Source: CAVREM01 sp963728825
GTDB taxonomy: Bacteria; Acidobacteriota; Vicinamibacteria; Vicinamibacterales; CAVVIG01
Reading direction: 5' to 3'
Length of the DNA stretch: 64,000 nucleotides
Assembly: GCA_963728825.1 (NCBI GenBank)
Contig: CAVSLA010000004.1
Location: 868,001-932,000 of the forward strand
The position numbers were made by a program, and so were the translations under genes. The notes under the pieces are model-generated. The model was given only the letters and a program-made list of their open reading frames with translations, did not search any database and was not told where the DNA came from. Positions 52,687 to 60,973 of the stretch are shown here, in pieces; positions within the stretch are counted from its first letter, which is position 1, and each line of letters starts with the position of its first letter.

Positions 52687-53373
52687 TCAGGCTAAGGCCG
52701 GCCTTCGCGAGACGGCCATGATTTTCGCCAGCACCAGCCCCGCCACGAAGCCACCGATGTGGGCCATGTAAGCCACGCCGCCAGTCTCCGTCGTCGTCGC
52801 CATGGAACCAAGCCCATTGATGAACTGGATCAGGATCCAGAATCCCAGGACGACTATGGCGGGAACATGCGCAATCCCGCCCCGCGTGAGCACCCTCACG
52901 CGGTTCTGCGGGAAAAGCACCAGATACGCACCGAGAACGCCGCTGATTGCACCAGACGCCCCGACTGCCGGGATGTTCGAGCCGGATCCGAAGACGATGT
53001 GCGCGAACGATGCGGCGAGACCGCAGACGAGATAGAAGATGAGGAAGCGGGCCGAGTGCATCACCTTCTCGAGATTGTCCCCGAATATCCACAGATAGAG
53101 CATGTTCCCGCCGAGGTGCATCCACCCGCCGTGCAGGAACATCGAGGTCACCAGCGTCGACCAGAACGGCAGAGGAATCGTCGGAGGCAGGTCCTGCATT
53201 GTCGAGTATTCCCGTGGCACGACGCCCCACGACTGGATGAACGATTGAAGCGCCGCTTCTGACGGCTGGGCCAGCTCGAGGAAGAAGGCCAGCACATTCA
53301 GGGCAATGAGGCCGAACGTCACGACGGCCGGAGGGCCGCCCTGGACGCGTTCGTCGCCGATTGGGAACATCAT
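52687..53373 (-). CDS. Rhomboid-family intramembrane serine protease
   Basis: A 228-residue protein with six predicted helices. GGAGG is 4 nt before the ATG at 53373. HGGWMHLGGNMLYLWIFG is the helix 2 motif; the catalytic serine is in VGASGAISGVLGAYLVLF, and the histidine in AHIGGFVAGLVLA. Both active-site residues are present, so it is likely active. Substrates unknown. Confidence 0.92.
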   Translation of the reverse strand: MMFPIGDERVQGGPPAVVTFGLIALNVLAFFLELAQPSEAALQSFIQSWGVVPREYSTMQDLPPTIPLPFWSTLVTSMFLHGGWMHLGGNMLYLWIFGDNLEKVMHSARFLIFYLVCGLAASFAHIVFGSGSNIPAVGASGAISGVLGAYLVLFPQNRVRVLTRGGIAHVPAIVVLGFWILIQFINGLGSMATTTETGGVAYMAHIGGFVAGLVLAKIMAVSRRPALA

Positions 53374-53463
53374 TCCACCTCCGCCGTTTGCCTGAGCAAC
53401 ACAAATGCCGACACCCGCGGCTGCTAATATCCCCGCCAGGAAAATGAGTGGAGGCGGTGAACG

Positions 53464-54336
53464 ATGGCGAAAAAGGCCAGACGGCAGGCGAAAGCGGAGA
53501 AGACTCGCGAGGTTTACATCGCCAGGGCGGACGCTCGACGGGCAAAGGCGGCCAGGGCGGTCGCGCCCTTCACCATCACCGTGGTGTTCCTGGGTGGCCT
53601 CACCACGGCGCAACGAAACGCCTTCAAAGCCGCGGCAGATCGATGGTCAAAAGTCATCGTCGGCGATCTGCCGGACGTCGTCATCAGCAACCAGGTCATC
53701 GATGACGTGCTGATCGAGGCGTCGGGCGTGGCGATCGACGGCCCTGGCGGAATTCTCGGCCAGGCCGGTCCGACCCATCTGCGGCCGGGAAGCGCGGGCA
53801 CCGCCGCTTTCATTCCCGCCAAGGGCCGCATGCAATTCGACAGCGCCGATCTCACCACCATGCAGAACAACGGCACGCTGAACGATGTCATCACGCACGA
53901 GATGGGGCATGTGCTCGGCATCGGCACGATTTGGACGACGAAACGCCTGTTGTCCGGGGCCAATGGCAACAATCCGACGTTCACCGGCACGAACGCGAGG
54001 AGGGAGTACGGAATCTTGAAAGGGACGGGTCCGGCTGCCGTTCCGGTCGAAAATACCGGCGGAGTAGGCACTAAAAATTCGCATTGGCGCGATACCGTGT
54101 TCAGAAATGAGCTGATGACCGGGTTCGTCGCCGGGCCGCCCAATCCGATCAGTCGACTGACCGTGGCCAGTCTGAAAGACCTTGGCTATGTCGTGGACGT
54201 GAACCGCGCCGAGCCGTACTCGTTGCCCAACCTTCTGCAGCTGGCCGAACGGGGGCTGCTCGTCGACACCCACGAGCACGGCCTGGTGCTGCCCACCCTG
54301 CCGATGATCCTGCCGGATGAAAGCCTCGTGGGATGA
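53464..54336 (+). CDS. Leishmanolysin-like zinc metalloprotease (M8 type)
   Basis: A 290-residue predicted zinc protease. The zinc site is HEMGHVLGIG (HExxHxxGxx) with the third His in KNSHWRD and a Met-turn in ELMTGF; ISRLTVASLKDLGYVVD follows as in M8 proteins. Unlike most of the family, no signal peptide is visible: the N-terminus (MAKKARRQAKAEKTREVYIARADARRAK) is a Lys/Arg/Ala-rich helix of about 35 residues. It may act inside the cell or be secreted by another route. It is followed by a small gene 3 nt downstream that also starts MAK. Confidence 0.82.
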   Translation: MAKKARRQAKAEKTREVYIARADARRAKAARAVAPFTITVVFLGGLTTAQRNAFKAAADRWSKVIVGDLPDVVISNQVIDDVLIEASGVAIDGPGGILGQAGPTHLRPGSAGTAAFIPAKGRMQFDSADLTTMQNNGTLNDVITHEMGHVLGIGTIWTTKRLLSGANGNNPTFTGTNARREYGILKGTGPAAVPVENTGGVGTKNSHWRDTVFRNELMTGFVAGPPNPISRLTVASLKDLGYVVDVNRAEPYSLPNLLQLAERGLLVDTHEHGLVLPTLPMILPDESLVG

Positions 54337-54339
54337 ACC

Positions 54340-54657
54340 ATGGCCAAGCGTCCCTCATCGAAAAGGATCGTCACCAGGCGCGGCGGGCGTATGCTCAGGC
54401 CGAAACCGGTGATCTTGAGCGATCGGAGCCTGGTCGCCGAAGGGCAGCGGATCAAGCCGCCGCCGAATCAATTCACGCACCAGCTGATGCGCAACCAGCC
54501 TTACTACTTCGACATGAAGCGGGGTGCGGCCGATGGCGAATTCGCCGCCGGCACGCGCGTGGTGCTGTTGGTCCACGACGGTGGCCGTCGCTGTCGCGTC
54601 GTCGACGCGCAGGGACTGTATGTCGAGACGGCGTATGAAGGTTTGCAGCGATTGTGA
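54340..54657 (+). CDS. Small basic protein of unknown function
   Basis: A 105-residue protein with a basic N-terminus (MAKRPSSKRIVTRRGGRML) and a small beta region (PYYFDMKRGAADGEFAAGTRVVLLVHDGGRRCRVVDAQGLYVET), perhaps SH3-like. It starts 3 nt after the metalloprotease stop and is almost surely co-transcribed; it could be an inhibitor or chaperone for that protease, which is conjecture. Confidence 0.68.
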   Translation: MAKRPSSKRIVTRRGGRMLRPKPVILSDRSLVAEGQRIKPPPNQFTHQLMRNQPYYFDMKRGAADGEFAAGTRVVLLVHDGGRRCRVVDAQGLYVETAYEGLQRL

Positions 54658-54700
54658 CCTTGCGGTGTAATCTGTGGCGCGCTTGACAAGGGAGATGGTG

Positions 54701-55600
54701 ATGCTGACGAGACGGGAAATGCTGCTCGCACCGGCCGCGCTGCTCGCGGTCCGCGTCGCGGAGGCGGCAAACGGCAAGATGACGCTCGCGCTGCACCAGA
54801 ACACCTCGTCACGGGCCGGCTTTCGCGCGTCGCTGGAAGGCTGGGCGAAGGCGGGCGTCAAGGAAGTCGAAATCACCAACAACCTTCTCGACGCGTACCT
54901 CAAGACCGATACGGTGCCCGCCGCCCGGCGACTGCTCGGCGACCTTGGGTTGACGCCGGTGTCGGGCGCCTGCGGCGTCGGCGGTCTCCTCGAGCCCAAT
55001 CCCAACCGCGCTGCGTCGCTCGACAATTTCAAGCGTCGCTGCGAGATGTTCGCGGCGCTCGGCCTGCCGCGCATCTACTCGACGACCGCGACCTCGATCA
55101 AGCCATCCGCCGACGACTACAAAGCGGCGGCCGCCAACGTGCGCGAGGTGGGCGAGGTCGCCGCGCAGTTCAAGCTGACGGCGATGTTCGAGTTCGTGCG
55201 ACAGTCGACGTTCGCATCGACGCTGCCCACGATCCTCTCCATCACCCGCGCGGCGGCCCAGGCGAATGTCGGGCCGCTGTTCGACTTCTATCACTTCTGG
55301 TCGGGCAACAATAAGCTCGCCGACCTCGATGATGTCCGCCCTGGGGAGATCAAGCACGTGCACTTTCAGGACGTTCCCGACATGCCGCGCGAGATGCTCG
55401 ACACCACGACGCGCCTCGTTCCGGGCGACGGCGTGTCGCCGCTCGACGCGATGCTCCGCAAGCTCGCCGAAAAGGGCTACGACGGCTCGCTGTCGGTCGA
55501 GCTGTTCCTGCCGCGCTACTCAGAGGGCGATCCCTTCGAAGTGGCACGCGAGATCAGGGAAAAGGCGGAGGGGGTGATGCGACGGGCGGGGGTGCTGTAG
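54701..55600 (+). CDS. Tat-exported xylose-isomerase-like TIM-barrel protein
   Basis: A 299-residue sugar phosphate isomerase/epimerase-family protein. The signal peptide MLTRREMLLAPAALLAV has a twin-arginine motif (TRREML). TIM-barrel motifs are WAKAGVKEVEITNN, LGLPRIYSTTA, AQFKLTAMFEFV, VGPLFDFYHFWSG, EIKHVHFQDVPD and DGSLSVELFLPRY, with metal ligands Glu, Asp, His and Glu in the expected places. Upstream in-frame starts at 54674 and 54695 would place extra residues before the Tat motif. Confidence 0.85.
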   Translation: MLTRREMLLAPAALLAVRVAEAANGKMTLALHQNTSSRAGFRASLEGWAKAGVKEVEITNNLLDAYLKTDTVPAARRLLGDLGLTPVSGACGVGGLLEPNPNRAASLDNFKRRCEMFAALGLPRIYSTTATSIKPSADDYKAAAANVREVGEVAAQFKLTAMFEFVRQSTFASTLPTILSITRAAAQANVGPLFDFYHFWSGNNKLADLDDVRPGEIKHVHFQDVPDMPREMLDTTTRLVPGDGVSPLDAMLRKLAEKGYDGSLSVELFLPRYSEGDPFEVAREIREKAEGVMRRAGVL

Positions 55601-55605
55601 GCGCG

Positions 55606-55884
55606 CTACTCGGTCGGCTTCCAGCCGTACTTCTCCCAGGCGTGCCGTCGCTGTTCCGCCCAGCGCGCTGCCTCGTCGGCGCTCTTGCAGTGGCGGCTGG
55701 CAACCGTCAGCGTGCCGTAGGTCACACGCAGTTCAATCTGACTCTGCACCTGCCGCTCGGTGCAGATCACGTGTGCGACGGAGTTCGAGACGGCCCAGCG
55801 TACGGTTTCGTCAGGCACTTGAGGCGGACGGGCTATTGCAAGCCCGTGCCAGCGCCAAAGGGCGCGATTTAGACGCCAATCCAT
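55606..55884 (-). CDS. Small protein of unknown function
   Basis: A 92-residue protein with no signal peptide (MDWRLNRALWRWHG...WEKYGWKPTE). The C-terminal part (SRHCKSADEAARWAEQRRHAW) looks helical. No family recognised. It lies in a gene-poor stretch and could be non-coding; coding is favoured by a clean ATG and typical amino-acid composition. Confidence 0.5.
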   Translation of the reverse strand: MDWRLNRALWRWHGLAIARPPQVPDETVRWAVSNSVAHVICTERQVQSQIELRVTYGTLTVASRHCKSADEAARWAEQRRHAWEKYGWKPTE

Positions 55885-55970
55885 ACACTGAACCGTGTAG
55901 CCGGCTCCGCTGGGCGCGCAGTCTGAACCTCATCAATTCCGACGTTCCAGCCTGCATCGGCCGTCGCCAC

Positions 55971-56213
55971 TCAAAAGTGCCGGAAGACGATCCGCCATCC
56001 GCAGCCGGACGGATATGCACCTGCGACCCGCACATCTGCGTAATAGCGATCGGGTCGCACGGCTTTCGAGGCTCTGATTTCGTAGTGGTCACCGGAGTCC
56101 AGACCCGTCCAGAAAAGCGTGTCGTGGCTCGCGACCTGCCTCACTGCCAGCGTCACGCGAGGAAGCAGTGCGCCGCTGCCGGACGCGGACATGGAGGCAT
56201 TCACCGACTTCAT
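55971..56213 (-). CDS. Possible short protein, unknown
   Basis: An 80-codon frame whose product has plausible composition (VTLAVRQVASHDTLFWTGLDSGDHYEIRA) but no signal, family or ribosome-binding site. It may be a decayed gene or non-coding. Confidence 0.3.
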   Translation of the reverse strand: MKSVNASMSASGSGALLPRVTLAVRQVASHDTLFWTGLDSGDHYEIRASKAVRPDRYYADVRVAGAYPSGCGWRIVFRHF

Positions 56214-56240
56214 CCGGACGGTGACGAATAAGAGAGTAAG

Positions 56241-56410
56241 AGATTTGAGGATTTCAGGATTTCAGGATTTTAGGATTTTAGGATTTGAGGATTGGGGAAC
56301 GCTGAATCAGATCCTCAGAATCCTAATCTAAGATCCTCAAATCCTCAGATCCTCAGATCCTCAGATCCTCAGATCCTCAAATCCTCAGATCCTCAGATCC
56401 TCACATCTCA
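56241..56410. repeat. Two opposed octamer arrays, AGGATTT(C/T) and AGATCCTC
   Basis: The left block (56241-56294) has about six 8-nt units, AGGATTTC and variants. The right block (56307-56410) has about twelve units, AGATCCTC, which on the minus strand read TGAGGATC. The blocks are imperfect inverted repeats and could fold back on each other. On the minus strand the first TGA of the right block (56410-56408) is the stop codon of the propeller protein gene. Confidence 0.88.
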
Positions 56411-58258
56411 GTGTCCCGTGAGGTTCGCGAGCGGCAGCCGGAACGCCGCCATCTCCTCGCCGTTGCGTACCAGCAGGACATCGCCGACTAGCGCGGGGTG
56501 ATTCCAGGTTTTGCCCTCGATGGCTGGCACGCGAGCGAGTTCGCGGTACTGGTCGGTGGTCGCACCGACCAGTGCAATCTCGCCGTCCTCCGACACCACC
56601 AGCAGCACATTCTGGTCCTTCAACAACATCAGCTGGCCCTGGCCGTATCGTCCGCCTTTCCATTTGCGCGTGCCGTCAGCGAGATCGATGCACGCGAGGA
56701 TCGTGCCGTCGAATCCGTAGGCGTGGCCGTTGTGAACCACGAAGTCGTTGAAGTTGGGTTTCAGGCCGGACGATGTCCAGCGCTCGGTGAGCGTCCATCG
56801 GCCGGCGGCGCGACCGACGGTGATGCGTCGGGTGCCGCCCGATGCGCTGGTACTGAAGACGAGGTCGGCGTCTGAGGCGAGAGCCGGCTGCACGACCGGG
56901 AACATTGGCCACACCGACCAGTCGTGCTCCCAGAGCAGCGTACCGTCGCGCGGCGCGACGCTGGTCATGCCCGCTTCGCTCACGAGGAGAACCTGCACCA
57001 CGCCATCGACGTTGAGCAGATGCGGCGAGCTGTAGCCGGCGCCGTGGTCGGGACCGACCCATCGCCGCTGACCCGTTTTGAGATCGTAGCCGGCGAGAGT
57101 ACCCGCAGCGGCAACCACCACCACGTCGTCGACGACGAGCGGCGAGCTGGCAAAGCCCCAGGTTGGAACCCCGGCGCTGAGGTCGGACGCGACGTCCCGC
57201 GACCACACGGCGGCGCCGGTACGGGCATCGAGCGCGTTCAGGATGCCGGTGGCGCCGAACGTGTACACGCGGCTGCCGCTGAGTGTCGGCGTCGCACGAG
57301 GGCCGGCGCCGCCGTTCGATTCCCAGAACCTGACCGCGTCGCGGTGCATCCACACCGGCTCGCCGGTTGACACTCTGTAGGCGCCGACGATCTCCGCGTC
57401 ACCGCGCTGCTCCTGCGTGTAAAGAACGTCGCCGGCGACGGCAAATGACGACCAGCCCGGTCCGATTGGCCGTCGCCAGATGGCGACCGGGGGCGACGCG
57501 GCCCAGTCTGTGACGACTTGGACTCGTTGAACGATGCTGTCGCGGCCGGGCCCGCGAAATCCTGGCCAGTGAATCGTAAGCGACGACGAACTCTCGACTC
57601 GCTCGTTTCCGGACTCGCCCGTGTCGGGACCCACAGCCGTTTCAACGATTGCGGGCGCCGGAGGGTAGGTAGTGGTGGCCGATGGCGCGGGCGCGCTCAC
57701 CGTCGACGGAGGGACGACGGAAGTGGAGTTGATGGCGCCGGCCGCACTCGCCAGCAGCCGTTCTTCGGCCGTTGGTGTCCACCGCCAGTGGAGATCGGAG
57801 CCGACGAGATCGCTGGTCACGCCATCTGTGCGTGCGAGCAGCCATGGCGCGCATCCGATCAGCACCGTAGCCACCATCGTCGCACGCTGAAGGGGCGGGG
57901 ACAGGTTGCGGCTGGCGACCGCCCAGATGACAAAGGCGAGGGCGAGGCCGGGGATGGCCATCACGACGAACATCAGTCCCATTCCCGCCTTCGCCAGTGA
58001 GACATGGAGCAGCGGCACTGTTGCCACCAGCGCGACGAGCATGAGGATGACGCCAAACCGGCGCTCCGATCGGGGCGCCCGGCTGAAGAACGCCCACCAC
58101 ACCACGATCGCCAGCGCGCAGAGGGCAGCGCCCATCACCGCGAAGGGCATCATTTCGGGTACGAGAACAGGGACGATCAGCCGGACCATCACCAGCAGGA
58201 TGGCGGCGAAGACGCCGGGCCAGAGCCGCAGCGGCGGGGCAGTGTCGGGCATATCCAT
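56408..58258 (-). CDS. Membrane protein with PQQ-like beta-propeller
   Basis: A 616-residue protein. The N-terminus has about five hydrophobic helices (about 12-30, 35-58, 68-85, 90-112, 122-142) followed by a linker and an outer propeller (about 240-610) of PQQ-like blades (GVPTWGFASSPLVVDDVVVVAAAGTLAGYDLKTGQRRW, LLNVDGVVQVLLVSEAGMTSVAPRDGTLLWEHDW, ACIDLADGTRKW, NVLLVVSEDGEIALV, NHPALVGDVLLVRNGEEMAAFRL). It probably senses or binds something in the periplasm; catalytic PQQ residues are not evident. ATGs at 58258 and 58252 are both possible. Confidence 0.85.
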   Translation of the reverse strand: MDMPDTAPPLRLWPGVFAAILLVMVRLIVPVLVPEMMPFAVMGAALCALAIVVWWAFFSRAPRSERRFGVILMLVALVATVPLLHVSLAKAGMGLMFVVMAIPGLALAFVIWAVASRNLSPPLQRATMVATVLIGCAPWLLARTDGVTSDLVGSDLHWRWTPTAEERLLASAAGAINSTSVVPPSTVSAPAPSATTTYPPAPAIVETAVGPDTGESGNERVESSSSLTIHWPGFRGPGRDSIVQRVQVVTDWAASPPVAIWRRPIGPGWSSFAVAGDVLYTQEQRGDAEIVGAYRVSTGEPVWMHRDAVRFWESNGGAGPRATPTLSGSRVYTFGATGILNALDARTGAAVWSRDVASDLSAGVPTWGFASSPLVVDDVVVVAAAGTLAGYDLKTGQRRWVGPDHGAGYSSPHLLNVDGVVQVLLVSEAGMTSVAPRDGTLLWEHDWSVWPMFPVVQPALASDADLVFSTSASGGTRRITVGRAAGRWTLTERWTSSGLKPNFNDFVVHNGHAYGFDGTILACIDLADGTRKWKGGRYGQGQLMLLKDQNVLLVVSEDGEIALVGATTDQYRELARVPAIEGKTWNHPALVGDVLLVRNGEEMAAFRLPLANLTGH

Positions 58259-58290
58259 TTATACGGGACCTGGACGGCGGATGTTGCCAG

Positions 58291-58342
58291 AAAGGGGACG
58301 GGGATCTTTTTCCGCGACGGAAAAAGATCCCCGTCCCCCTTT
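58291..58342. repeat. Long imperfect palindrome (24-bp arms)
   Basis: The arm from 58291 to 58314 (starting AAAGGGGACGGGG, ending CTTTTTCCG) is repeated in reverse complement at 58318-58342, with a 3-nt CGA loop and one extra C in the right arm. It lies between the divergent propeller and outer-membrane protein genes, so it is unlikely to be a simple terminator. A long hairpin in the leader of the plus-strand gene or a mobile palindromic element are the main options. Confidence 0.88.
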
Positions 58343-58383
58343 GCGATAATGTGCCCCGGCCAGCTTCGGCCTGGAGGTTGACG

Positions 58384-58980
58384 ATGCGCGGTTGTCTGGC
58401 GGCGTGGTTCTGTGCGGCAGTGGTGCTTGGCAGCTCGAATGCGAGTGCCCAGGAGAGCGGGCAGTTCGGTTTGACGATGGGCTACCCCTCTGCGATCGGG
58501 GTGGTGTGGCATCCGACCGGCCGCGTCGGGATCAGGGCGGAGGTGAATTTCCTGACCAGTTCATCTGAACTCGAGGCGGGCCCGCTGCTCCTCGATCGTG
58601 AGACGGACAGCAATTCCTTTGGCGTCGGCTTTGCCGGGTTGTTCTACATCGCCCGCAACGACAACGTAAGCACGTACTTCAGCCCGCGCTTTGCGTACTC
58701 GAGGGCCACGACGGAGATCGAAGGGCCTGACGTGTCTTTCCTCTCCATCCCGCAGGGGTTTCCGGCGATTGACCTGGACATCCGGAGCGAATCGACGAGT
58801 TATGCCATTGCGGGATCGTTCGGCGCGCAGTATTCACCGATTCGACGGTTCAGCGTCTTCGGCGAGCTGGGACTCAACTATGCCTCGCAGCGCTCGGAGA
58901 TTTCGCGAACGTTCTTGGAGACCGAGGGATCCGCATTCGGCGTCCGATCGGCCGTAGGCGTCGTCCTGTATCTCAATTGA
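58384..58980 (+). CDS. Outer-membrane beta-barrel protein
   Basis: A 198-residue exported protein with a signal peptide (to about NASAQ) and an eight-stranded OmpA/Opa-like barrel: LTMGYPSAIGVVWHP, GIRAEVNFLTSS, SFGVGFAGLFYIA, YFSPRFAYSRATTEIEG, SYAIAGSFGAQYSP, SVFGELGLNYASQRS, and a terminal AVGVVLYLN strand. The role is unknown. Confidence 0.82.
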   Translation: MRGCLAAWFCAAVVLGSSNASAQESGQFGLTMGYPSAIGVVWHPTGRVGIRAEVNFLTSSSELEAGPLLLDRETDSNSFGVGFAGLFYIARNDNVSTYFSPRFAYSRATTEIEGPDVSFLSIPQGFPAIDLDIRSESTSYAIAGSFGAQYSPIRRFSVFGELGLNYASQRSEISRTFLETEGSAFGVRSAVGVVLYLN

Positions 58981-59068
58981 GTCGCCTTCTGTTTTTCAGA
59001 CTTTTTCAGCGCACCCTTCAGGACATGTCGGCAATTCGACGCCTATCCTCCAAGCATGGAGGTCCACG

Positions 59069-59545
59069 TTGAAAGCAAGAATGCCCGCCTCGCCTCGCGT
59101 CCTGATCATGATGTACTTCGCTTGCCTGCTGGCGACAGTGACGGCCTGTGAGAGCTCATCGACCGCGCCCTCAGAGCCCTTGAACCTGACGGGAACGTGG
59201 TCCGGACAATTGGGCCAGCCAAATTCCACGACGGCGCTCAGACTGACGTGGGTCGCCACACAATCCGGCAACATCGTGTCCGGCATCGCCACGCTGGTCA
59301 AACCCGCGATCGGCGTTCAGGGGAGAGGGGCCATGACCGGAACCCTCGACGGCGATCGCCTGATTCTCGCTTACGCGATTCCGCCGGACAGTATTCAGGG
59401 GTTTCCGCACTGCGAGATCGCCGGCATTGGTAACGCGACGGCGACCAACAACAGCATCGCCGGGACGCTGGCCCTGATGTTCACCTCGTGCGCCGGCACG
59501 GGTCTGGAGCCTCCAGGGACGAACGACCTGAGGTTCACAAAATAG
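59069..59545 (+). CDS. Lipoprotein of unknown function
   Basis: A 158-residue lipoprotein (LLATVTAC lipobox). The TTG start is fixed by GGAGG (59058-59062) 6 nt upstream. The mature part is beta-rich and opens with NLTGTWSGQLGQPNSTTALRLTWVATQSGNIVSG, a lipocalin- or META-like sheet pattern common in small lipoproteins. A new gene begins directly after its stop. Confidence 0.8.
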   Translation: MKARMPASPRVLIMMYFACLLATVTACESSSTAPSEPLNLTGTWSGQLGQPNSTTALRLTWVATQSGNIVSGIATLVKPAIGVQGRGAMTGTLDGDRLILAYAIPPDSIQGFPHCEIAGIGNATATNNSIAGTLALMFTSCAGTGLEPPGTNDLRFTK

Positions 59546-59554
59546 GTGAATGCC

Positions 59555-60064
59555 ATGATTCGATGGAGCATACGGACGGCGTGCTTCGGCGCGACCGTGG
59601 TCATCGCAGCCTCTCTCGGAGCCCCTACCGCGAGCGCCCAATCAACCGCATCGTCCGCTGAAGGTAAGGTGGTCCGCATCACGTTGATGGATGGCACTGC
59701 GAGAACAGGAAAGCTTGTGGCGCTCTCATCCTCAGAAGTGAGCCTGGAGCGGGAATCCGTGCCGCTTGGCAGCGTGCGCAAGGTCGAGCGGGTGTCACGT
59801 GGTCTCCGCAAGGGTTTCTACTTCGGCCTGCTTGCGGTGCCGACGATGTTGTTGTTGCGAGCCCCTCTTGATTTGCCCGCCGACTGGACTGCGAATCTGA
59901 TGGCAGCCGGCGTGGGTGCTGGCGTTGGAATCGGAGCAATCGTGCAAGGTGCGAACAGCCAGCGAGCGCCGATCTACGTGGCCCCCGAGCCTTCAGTGGC
60001 GATCACGTTAACGCCATTTCTCTCGAGCCGGCAGCATGGTGCCGTCCTGTCAGTGAGGTGGTGA
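59555..60064 (+). CDS. Exported protein with glycine-rich membrane segment
   Basis: A 169-residue protein from ATG 59555, with a signal peptide (to about ASAQS), a small beta domain (VVRITLMDGTARTGKLVALSSSEVSLERES, an LSM/PRC-like sequence), a hydrophobic glycine-rich stretch (about 90-140, LMAAGVGAGVGIGAIV) and a beta C-terminus. Two in-frame starts exist (GTG 59546, ATG 59555). Unknown function. Confidence 0.72.
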   Translation: MIRWSIRTACFGATVVIAASLGAPTASAQSTASSAEGKVVRITLMDGTARTGKLVALSSSEVSLERESVPLGSVRKVERVSRGLRKGFYFGLLAVPTMLLLRAPLDLPADWTANLMAAGVGAGVGIGAIVQGANSQRAPIYVAPEPSVAITLTPFLSSRQHGAVLSVRW

Positions 60065-60065
60065 A

Positions 60066-60650
60066 TCAGGATATGCGGACCCTTCGGGCCGGCATCCACC
60101 GACTCACGACGGCACCCAAGCTGCCGACGGCGATGCCAAATGCGACCGCCATCGCCAGCAGGATGGACGCGATCACGATGATGAATGGCGTCTCAATCGG
60201 CGCCAGGAGATAGCCTGGGGTCATCACGGCGACGTAGACGAAGAACACCGCGACGCCGGAGAGGCTCGTCACGCCGGCAGCGATGAGACCTGTTCCGATT
60301 CGGCCCGTCCGTTGCGTGCCGGAGTACCCTGCCCACGCGAGAATCAAGGCATCCAGCAGCGAAAGGCCTGGCGCCGGCACGACACTGGGGTTCCACCCGC
60401 CTGGAATTGGGAACGACAGAATCCGCAGCGCCACAATCGCGACGACCGGCGGCCACGTGACGCGCCAGAGCACGCTGAGGACCTGCCTGATGTACCACCG
60501 GTCGGCGCCAGGCCGCCCGAGGGTCGGACGCCTGACTTCCCGATACTCCTCGAGCAAATCACCGGGTATACATTCGGATTCGGATGGCCTTACCAGGGCG
60601 CGCAGGAGCGCCTGTGCCACCCGCGGTGGATTTGCGTGTGTGTCGGTCAC
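60066..60650 (-). CDS. Permease-prefix-domain membrane protein, stand-alone
   Basis: About 194 residues from GTG 60650, which overlaps the padR stop (GTGA). Residues about 8-55 match the permease prefix domain found at the N-terminus of acidobacterial orphan permeases (PPRVAQALLRALVRPSESECIPGDLLEEYRE; ADRWYIRQVLSVLWR). After it come only four membrane helices, without FtsX or MacB domains. PadR regulators usually sit before full-length permeases of this group, so this may be a truncated or specialised relative. Confidence 0.72.
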   Translation of the reverse strand: MTDTHANPPRVAQALLRALVRPSESECIPGDLLEEYREVRRPTLGRPGADRWYIRQVLSVLWRVTWPPVVAIVALRILSFPIPGGWNPSVVPAPGLSLLDALILAWAGYSGTQRTGRIGTGLIAAGVTSLSGVAVFFVYVAVMTPGYLLAPIETPFIIVIASILLAMAVAFGIAVGSLGAVVSRWMPARRVRIS

Positions 60651-60973
60651 GTGCGCACCTTCAGCGGCCAGGCGAGGCCGCGCCATAACATGTCGGCTGC
60701 CGACTTCGCCTCGTTCAACGCCCGAACGCCAGCGCCGGTTGGCGTGAAGTACCGTCGAGCCCGACCGCCTCGAATTGCCGTCCCCGGTGCCAGGCTCGAC
60801 GACGCCAGGCCTTTGGCTTCCAGGCGTTCGAGCGTCGCATAGACCGCGCCGGCCGAGACGTCACGGTCGAGGCGTTTCTGCACTTCGTTCAGGATCGCCC
60901 GCCCGTACGCCTCTTTGCCCAGCCTGATGAGTGCCACCAGCACAGCCTGTTCAAATGGCCCGATGCTCTCCAT
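60647..60973 (-). CDS. PadR-family transcriptional regulator
   Basis: A 108-residue winged-helix repressor (GPFEQAVLVALIRLGKEAYGRAILNEVQKRLDRDVSAGAVYATLERLEAKGLASS...GRARRYFTPTGAGVRALNEAK). It is coupled by a 4-nt overlap to the permease-prefix protein. A long palindrome begins at its start codon and is the likely autoregulatory site. Confidence 0.92.
   Translation of the reverse strand: MESIGPFEQAVLVALIRLGKEAYGRAILNEVQKRLDRDVSAGAVYATLERLEAKGLASSSLAPGTAIRGGRARRYFTPTGAGVRALNEAKSAADMLWRGLAWPLKVRT

Noticed and set aside
55773..56231. Plus-strand 152-codon frame in the gene-poor stretch near 56 kb
   Set aside because: Low-complexity composition with Cys/Arg/His bias and no start context; the minus-strand frames look more natural but are themselves weak.
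56241..56410. CRISPR array
   Set aside because: Units are 8 nt with no spacers and no cas genes nearby; the same applies to the heptamer and 11-nt arrays.
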